NCBI GenBank assembly: GCA_035646375.1
Contig: DASRPM010000367.1
Location: 1-16,556, forward strand
Source: DASYRM01 sp035646375
GTDB lineage: Bacteria; Acidobacteriota; Vicinamibacteria; Vicinamibacterales; UBA2999
Reading direction: 5' to 3'
DNA length: 16,556 nt
Both the position numbers and the translations under genes were made by a program. Below are positions 11,710-16,556 of this stretch, in pieces; position 1 is the first letter of the stretch; each line of letters opens with the position of its first letter. The notes below the pieces were generated by a model. It was not told the origin of the DNA. It did no database searches and worked only from the letters and a program-made list of their open reading frames with translations.

Positions 11710-13952
11710 GCAAGACGCCCGTTCCGTTCGCCTCCGAAACGCTCGAAACGATCCAGCGGGCTTTCCGGCATGCGAGCCGGCGCCGTCACGACACCGTGGG
11801 TCTCGAGCACCTGCTGCTCTCGATTACCGAAGAGCCCACCGCGCGCCAGCAGCTCGCCGCCTGCGGTGCGGACCTGCCTTCGCTCCGGCAGAGCGTTACC
11901 GACGTGCTCGAGCGCGCCTTCGTGCCGGTGCCCGGGTCCGCGTCGGTCGAGCCCGAACCCACGGTGGCGTTCGATCGCGTCGTCCAGCAAGCAGTGGCGC
12001 ACGCGTCGGCGTCGAGCGCCACGCAGGTGGACACGGGCAGCCTGCTGGTCTTCATGCTGCAGGAAACCGAGAGTCACGCGGCGTATTTCCTCAAGACGCA
12101 CGGTGTGGAGCGGCTGAAGCTGCTGCGCATCCTGTCGCACGGGGCTCCGGATGGTGCCGCCGTCCCGGCAGGCGAGCCGGCCGCGGCGCCGCCGCCCCCG
12201 GATCCGCTCGAGGCGTACTCCACGAATCTCAATCAGAAGGCAGCCAAGGGGGACATCGATCCCCTGATTGGACGCGCCGCCGAAATCGAGCGGATGGTGC
12301 AGGTGCTCTGCCGGCGCCGCAAGAACAACCCGCTGCTCGTGGGCGAGCCCGGCGTCGGCAAGACCGCGCTGGCCGAAGGGCTGGCGCTGCGCATTCACGA
12401 GGGCGAGGTCCCCGAGGTGCTGAAGTCGGCGACGGTGTACGCGCTCGACCTCGGATCGCTCGTGGCCGGCACGCGCTACCGCGGCGATTTCGAGGAACGC
12501 ATCAAGCAGGTGCTCGATCGGCTCGCCAAGGAGCCGAACGCCATCGTGTTCATCGACGAGATCCACACGCTCGTCGGTGCCGGCGCGGCGTCCGGCGGGG
12601 CGATGGACGCGGGCAACCTGCTCAAGCCGGCGCTCGCCGCCGGCACGCTGCGCTGCATCGGGTCCACGACCTTCAGCGACGTGAAGCAATCGTTCGACAA
12701 GGACCGCGGCCTGTCGCGCCGCTTCCAGAAGATCGACGTGCTCGAACCCACCGAGGCCGAGACGCTCGACATCCTGAAGGGGCTGCGGCCCCACTACGAG
12801 AAGCACCACGAGGTCACCTACGCCGATGCGGCGCTCGAAGCCGCGGTGACGCTGTCGGCCAAGCACCTGAAGGATCTGCACCTGCCCGACAAGGCGATCG
12901 ACGTGATCGACGAAGCGGGCGCCGCCCAGAAACTGCTGTCCGCCGAGCGGCGCGCCGCCACCATCGGGCCCGCCGAGGTCGAGATCGTGGTGGCCAAGAT
13001 GGCGCGGGTGCCCGTGCAGTCGGTGTCGAGCGACGACAAGAAGGCGCTCGCCTCACTGGACGTCGAGCTCCGGCGCGTCATCTACGGCCAGGACGCCGCG
13101 ATCGGCGAAGTCGCCTCGGCCATCAAGCTGTCGCGCTCCGGCCTCCGCTCGCCGGACAAGCCGATTGGCAACTTCCTGTTCGCCGGCCCCACCGGCGTCG
13201 GCAAGACGGAGCTGGCGCGCCAGCTGGCGCGCATTCTCGGCGTCGAGTTCCTGCGCTACGACATGTCGGAGTACATGGAGAAGCACGCGGTGTCGCGCCT
13301 GATCGGCGCGCCGCCCGGCTACGTCGGCTACGACGATGGCGGGCTGCTCATCGACGCCGTCCGGAAGACGCCGCACGCGGTGCTGCTGCTCGACGAAATC
13401 GAGAAGGCGCATCCGGACATGTTCAGCATCCTGCTGCAGGTCATGGATCACGCCACCCTGACCGACTCGCACGGCCGCAAGGCCGACTTCCGGCACGTCA
13501 TCCTGATCATGACCACCAACGCCGGCGCCCGCGACGTGTCCGACCGGAGGCTGGGATTCGCCGACACCGGCGTGGGCCGATCCACCCGCGGTGCGCTCGA
13601 GCGCATGTTCACTCCCGAGTTCCGCAACCGGCTCGACGCGACCGTGACGTTCAACGCGCTCGGGACCGCCGAGGTGGAGAAGGTGGTGGACAAGCAGATC
13701 GACGAGCTGCGCGGGATGGTCGCGCCCAAGGGCATCACCGTCGTGCTCGAGCCCGAGGCGCGCTCGTGGCTCGCGACCAAGGGTTTCGACCGCGCGTTCG
13801 GCGCCCGTCCGATGGCGCGTCTCGTGGAGCGCGTGATCAAGAAGCCGCTGTCGGAGCTGCTGCTCTTCGGCTCGCTGGCCGACGGCGGGACGTTGCGGAT
13901 CGCGATCGAGGGCGACGAGGTGCGTCTGCTGGCGGGCCCCGCCGGCGCATGA
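11706..13952 (+). CDS. clpA: Clp protease ATP-binding subunit ClpA
   Basis: A two-ring AAA+ unfoldase of 748 residues, near the E. coli length (758). The order is: N-domain with two Clp_N repeats (1-150) that docks ClpS; a Pro/Ala linker (151-168); AAA-1 with Walker A GEPGVGKT (213-220) and Walker B VFIDE (281-285); AAA-2 with Walker A GPTGVGKT (494-501), pore loop GAPPGYVGYD (534-543), Walker B LLLDE (560-564), TTNAG (603-607) and sensor-2 GARPMAR (699-705). The absence of a long coiled-coil M-domain separates it from ClpB and ClpC. An Arg-Leu-Gly-Phe at 615-618 sits where ClpA carries its ClpP-binding IGL/LGF loop, so partnership with ClpP is expected; clpP is not in the window. It starts in the clpS stop and ends in the pdxH start, both as ATGA. 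Confidence 0.97.
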   Translation: MSKTPVPFASETLETIQRAFRHASRRRHDTVGLEHLLLSITEEPTARQQLAACGADLPSLRQSVTDVLERAFVPVPGSASVEPEPTVAFDRVVQQAVAHASASSATQVDTGSLLVFMLQETESHAAYFLKTHGVERLKLLRILSHGAPDGAAVPAGEPAAAPPPPDPLEAYSTNLNQKAAKGDIDPLIGRAAEIERMVQVLCRRRKNNPLLVGEPGVGKTALAEGLALRIHEGEVPEVLKSATVYALDLGSLVAGTRYRGDFEERIKQVLDRLAKEPNAIVFIDEIHTLVGAGAASGGAMDAGNLLKPALAAGTLRCIGSTTFSDVKQSFDKDRGLSRRFQKIDVLEPTEAETLDILKGLRPHYEKHHEVTYADAALEAAVTLSAKHLKDLHLPDKAIDVIDEAGAAQKLLSAERRAATIGPAEVEIVVAKMARVPVQSVSSDDKKALASLDVELRRVIYGQDAAIGEVASAIKLSRSGLRSPDKPIGNFLFAGPTGVGKTELARQLARILGVEFLRYDMSEYMEKHAVSRLIGAPPGYVGYDDGGLLIDAVRKTPHAVLLLDEIEKAHPDMFSILLQVMDHATLTDSHGRKADFRHVILIMTTNAGARDVSDRRLGFADTGVGRSTRGALERMFTPEFRNRLDATVTFNALGTAEVEKVVDKQIDELRGMVAPKGITVVLEPEARSWLATKGFDRAFGARPMARLVERVIKKPLSELLLFGSLADGGTLRIAIEGDEVRLLAGPAGA

Positions 13953-14578
13953 GCGTCAGCGACCTGCGTCGCGAGTACCGCGGCGAGCCGCTCAGCGAGG
14001 CGACGGCGTCGGCCGATCCGCTCGAACTGTTCGCCCGGTGGTTCGAGCAGGCGCGCGCGACTGAAACCGACTGCACGGCCATGACCCTGGCCACCGCCAC
14101 CCCCGACGGCCGGCCGTCGGCGCGCATGGTGCTGCTCAAGGGGTTCGACAGCCGCGGCTTCGTGTTCTACACCAACTACGACAGCCGGAAGGCCGGCGAG
14201 CTGGACGGCACGCACCGTGCGGCGCTGCTGTTCTACTGGCCGTCGCTCGAGCGCCAGGTGCGGATCGAGGGCGCCACGTCGCGTGTGGCAGACGCGGAGT
14301 CGGATACCTACTTCGCCTCGCGCCCGCTCGAGAGCCGCTGGAGCGCGCACGCCTCGCCGCAGAGCCGCGCGATCGAGAGCCGCGAATCGCTCGAAGCCGC
14401 CGTCTCGCGGGTGCGCACGCAGTTCGGCGACACCGTGCCGCGCCCCGCCGGCTGGGGTGGCTTCCGCGTATCGCCCGACGCGTTCGAGTTCTGGCAGGGC
14501 CGGGAGAACCGTCTCCATGACCGGCTCGCTTACGTTCGCGACGGTGAAACATGGCGTCGCCAGAGGCTCGCCCCATAG
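13949..14578 (+). CDS. pdxH: Pyridoxine/pyridoxamine 5'-phosphate oxidase
   Basis: An FMN enzyme that oxidises pyridoxine or pyridoxamine 5'-phosphate to pyridoxal 5'-phosphate with O2. The 209-residue sequence has DPLELFARWFEQA at the N-terminus, the FMN-contacting ARMVLLKGFD (58-67), FYTNYDSRKAGEL, LLFYWPSLERQVRIEG (93-108), SRPLESRW, WGGFRVSPDAFEFWQG, and the PLP-binding NRLHDR with Arg188 and His190, ending in the family's RLAP. The start ATG overlaps the clpA stop by 4 bases, so it is probably co-translated with the Clp genes. No functional link to N-degron degradation is known to me. Its product is the cofactor of the aminotransferase encoded at 7060-8208. Confidence 0.97.
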   Translation: MSVSDLRREYRGEPLSEATASADPLELFARWFEQARATETDCTAMTLATATPDGRPSARMVLLKGFDSRGFVFYTNYDSRKAGELDGTHRAALLFYWPSLERQVRIEGATSRVADAESDTYFASRPLESRWSAHASPQSRAIESRESLEAAVSRVRTQFGDTVPRPAGWGGFRVSPDAFEFWQGRENRLHDRLAYVRDGETWRRQRLAP

Positions 14579-14585
14579 CGTAGTG

Positions 14586-14653
14586 GAGGCGGAGTAGGCA
14601 GAGTGGCAGGGTGAGCTGGGTAGGGACACTGCTTACCCTGCCCACCCCGCCTC
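14586..14653 (+). terminator. Large inverted repeat after pdxH, possible terminator
   Basis: GGCAGGGTGAGC (14605-14616) pairs with GCTTACCCTGCC (14631-14642) over 12 positions with one G-T pair around a 14-base loop. An outer GAGGCGG (14586-14592) can pair with CCGCCTC (14647-14653). It begins 8 bases after the pdxH stop. There is no T-run, so it may be a Rho-dependent or structural 3' end rather than a classical terminator. Its left side overlaps degenerate 9-base repeat units like those at 8205-8236. Confidence 0.5.
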
Positions 14654-14662
14654 GACATCTGT

Positions 14663-14697
14663 TATCGTGCTTCTCCTCGACGACGTGGTGTCGTCGA
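14663..14697 (+). promoter_or_regulatory. Putative promoter and leader hairpin for the addB-like gene
   Basis: TATCGT (14663-14668, within GTTATCGT) is the only TANNNT-type box in the gap that I found. A start near 14675 would give a leader of about 64 nt. Within it TCGACGAC (14677-14684) and GTCGTCGA (14690-14697) form an 8-bp stem with a 5-base loop. AGGTGA at 14728-14733 is a proper Shine-Dalgarno 5 nt before the ATG. Confidence 0.3.
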
Positions 14698-14738
14698 TCC
14701 CGATTCGCCCGGCACAGCGTCCGGGACAGGTGATGTGA

Positions 14739-16556
14739 ATGAACGGATCGCCTCGAATCCGTTGCGTGCTGTCGCCGTCGGCGGCCAGCCGCCTTGAGGC
14801 CGCGCGCGCGTTTGCGCTGGCCCATCCTCCCTCGCAACCGCTGACGATCGTCGCCGCGACGCGCGGCGCGGCCGACGACTTCGCGCGCGCGGTTGCACGC
14901 GCGCGCCCCGCGACCATCGGCCTCTCGCGCTTCAGCCTCACGCAGCTTGCCGCGCGCATCGCGGCGCCGCGCCTGGCGGGGCGCGGGATCGCGCCGGCCA
15001 GCGCGCTGGCGCTCGAAGCGGTCGCCGCGCGTTCGGCGTTCGAGACGGCGCGCCGTGGAGACCTCGCGTTTCTGACGCCGGTGGCCGGCGCGCCAGGCTT
15101 TCCGCGCGCGCTCGCGCGATCGTTCGGCGACCTGCGCCTCGCGGGGCTGTCGCGCGCGGACCTCACCGCCGCCGGCAACGGCGAGGGGCTGCGCGACGTC
15201 GCCCTCCTCGTGTCGGAAGCCGAGCGCGAGCTCGACGAGGCGCACGTCGCCGATCGCACGCGCCTGTTCGAAGCCGCGCGCGAGGCGGTGGCGAGCGAAG
15301 TGTTCCTGGCGTGCCCGCTGGTCTTGCTCGACATCGAGATCGTGTCGCCGGTAGAGGAGTCCTTCGTGCTGGCCCTGGCCACGGCGGCGCCGGCCGTGCT
15401 GGCCACCATCCTGCCGCAGGATCGCGACGCGCGCCGGGTCTGGTCCGCCGCGGGCGCGGAGCTCGAGACCCGCGCGGCGGTGGGCACTCCCGATCTGGTG
15501 GCGATCCAGACGCACCTGTTCGCCGACGTGGCCCCGCCGGTGCGTACGAGCGACGGCTCGTTCGAGTTCTTCTCGGCGCCAGGCGAGGGGCGCGAATGCG
15601 TGGAGATCGCCCGCCGGCTCCTGCGCGAGGCGCGCCGCGGCGTGGGCTTCGACGAGATGGCCGTCCTCGTGCGCGCACCGGGACACTACCTCGGGTTGCT
15701 CGAGCACGCGCTCGAGCGCGCGGACGTGCCCGCGTGCTTCGAGCGGGGCACGCGGCGTCCCCACGCGGCCGGCCGCGCGTTCCTCGCCCTGCTGGCGTGC
15801 GCGGGGGAGGGGCTGTCGGCCAACCGCTTTGCCGAGTATCTGTCTCTGGGGCAGCTCCCGGCCGCCGATGCACCCGCGCCAGGCTGGGTGCCGCCCAGCG
15901 ACGAGCTGTTCGCCGCTCTTGTACCGCGCGACGTGCCCGCGGCGGTGGAGGATCCGGTCCCGACCACCGTCGAACCGGCCACCGACGCACAGCCCGCCAT
16001 CGCCGGCACGCTGCGCGCGCCCCGCCAGTGGGAGCGGATGCTCGTGGAGGCGGCGGTCATCGGCGGCGATCCCGAGCGGTGGAAACGGCGGCTGCGCGGG
16101 CTGGCCGAGGAGCTGCGCGTGCGGCGCGAGGAGGCGAGCCGGGCCGACCCCGACTCCTCGCTCACGGCGGCACTCACGCGCGATGCCGCGTGGCTCGCGC
16201 ACCTCTCGGCGTTTGCGCTGCCGCTCGTCACGGAGATGGCCGCCTGGCCCGAGCGCGCCTCGTGGGGCGAGTGGCTGCAGCGTTTCGAGCAGCTCGCGCC
16301 GCGCGTGCTGCGCGCGCCCGCGCACGTGCTGCGCGTGCTCGCCGACCTGCGGCCGATGGCCGGCGTGGGCCCGGTGGGGCTCGACGAGGTCCGCGCCGTG
16401 CTGCTCGAGCGCCTCCGGCTCCTCGAGGCCGAGCCGCCTGCCCGCCGCTACGGCGCCGTCTTCATCGGCACGCCCGCCCAGGCGCGCGGCCGATCGTTCC
16501 GCGTCGTCTTCGTGCCGGGGGTCGCCGAACGCGTCTTTCCTCAGAAGCCGCGGCAG
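14739..16556 (+). CDS. addB: AddB-like recombination helicase/nuclease subunit, N-terminal 606 residues
   Basis: The reading frame is open from the ATG at 14739 to the window edge, so the gene is 3'-truncated here. The ATG directly follows an in-frame TGA (14736-14738) and has AGGTGA 5 nt upstream, which fixes the start. The sequence looks like the inactivated UvrD-type helicase half of AddB: PSQPLTIVAATRGAADDFARA and LSRFSLTQLAARI at the N-terminus, FFSAPGEGRECVEIARRLL near 277-295, GFDEMAVLVRAPGHY shortly after, and VVFVPGVAERVFP at 589-601, the counterpart of the UvrD-family VxGLxxGxFP motif. No Walker A (GxxGxGKS/T) is present near the N-terminus, as in AddB proteins that lack ATPase activity. 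The PD-(D/E)XK nuclease domain expected at the C-terminus would lie beyond the window, probably followed by addA. With AddA it would process double-strand breaks for recombination. Confidence 0.82.
   Translation, partial: MNGSPRIRCVLSPSAASRLEAARAFALAHPPSQPLTIVAATRGAADDFARAVARARPATIGLSRFSLTQLAARIAAPRLAGRGIAPASALALEAVAARSAFETARRGDLAFLTPVAGAPGFPRALARSFGDLRLAGLSRADLTAAGNGEGLRDVALLVSEAERELDEAHVADRTRLFEAAREAVASEVFLACPLVLLDIEIVSPVEESFVLALATAAPAVLATILPQDRDARRVWSAAGAELETRAAVGTPDLVAIQTHLFADVAPPVRTSDGSFEFFSAPGEGRECVEIARRLLREARRGVGFDEMAVLVRAPGHYLGLLEHALERADVPACFERGTRRPHAAGRAFLALLACAGEGLSANRFAEYLSLGQLPAADAPAPGWVPPSDELFAALVPRDVPAAVEDPVPTTVEPATDAQPAIAGTLRAPRQWERMLVEAAVIGGDPERWKRRLRGLAEELRVRREEASRADPDSSLTAALTRDAAWLAHLSAFALPLVTEMAAWPERASWGEWLQRFEQLAPRVLRAPAHVLRVLADLRPMAGVGPVGLDEVRAVLLERLRLLEAEPPARRYGAVFIGTPAQARGRSFRVVFVPGVAERVFPQKPRQ

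Noticed and set aside
14136..16325. A 729-codon open frame on the minus strand opposite pdxH and the addB-like gene
   Set aside because: Its translation is Arg/Ala/Gly-rich low-complexity sequence with no motif. It lies opposite two genes with recognisable families, as is common in GC-rich DNA.

Overview
The window is a gene-dense, GC-rich bacterial chromosome segment holding 13 protein genes, with no rRNA, tRNA, insertion sequence, phage gene or CRISPR array that I can see. The gene set is mostly housekeeping. A large DUF5916 outer-membrane-type protein and several GTG/TTG starts, in a high-GC background, suggest an Acidobacteriota genome, possibly class Vicinamibacteria. That placement is an inference from recall of gene content, not from a search.

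Layout. Positions 1-504 carry the 3' end of ahcY (S-adenosylhomocysteinase), then a hairpin-rich gap and a secreted 867-residue DUF5916 protein (659-3262). On the opposite strand, 3287-5383 encodes an unusual two-enzyme fusion: a papain-like cysteine peptidase followed by an alpha/beta hydrolase. Upstream of it, also on the minus strand, is asd (5531-6685, E. coli-type aspartate-semialdehyde dehydrogenase). Divergent from asd are a 91-residue protein of unknown function, a YbdL-type aminotransferase, and a small exported protein. Next come two minus-strand genes: an RRM protein with a glycine-rich repeat tail, and gluQ (glutamyl-queuosine tRNA(Asp) synthetase). The start of gluQ overlaps the start of the divergent aat.

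The right third is a coherent plus-strand block, aat-clpS-clpA-pdxH. Aat adds Leu/Phe to protein N-termini, ClpS recognises such N-degrons, and ClpA unfolds the substrate for ClpP (not in the window). The Leu/N-degron pathway is therefore encoded almost complete in one run, with pdxH (PLP synthesis) attached through a 4-base ATGA overlap. The window ends inside an AddB-like recombination nuclease/helicase gene.

The most interesting non-coding signal is a short dispersed element at gene boundaries. It consists of two direct copies of GGCGGAGCC separated by 11-16 nt and flanked by inverted CTAGCGA/TCGCTAG arms. One full copy, two degenerate copies and one exact half copy occur. Each sits 1-7 nt upstream of a TANNNT box close to a start codon, and three of the four form the C-terminal codons and/or stop of the upstream gene. 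Independently, five genes have a TANNNT box 6-9 nt before the start codon, which suggests leaderless or near-leaderless transcripts.
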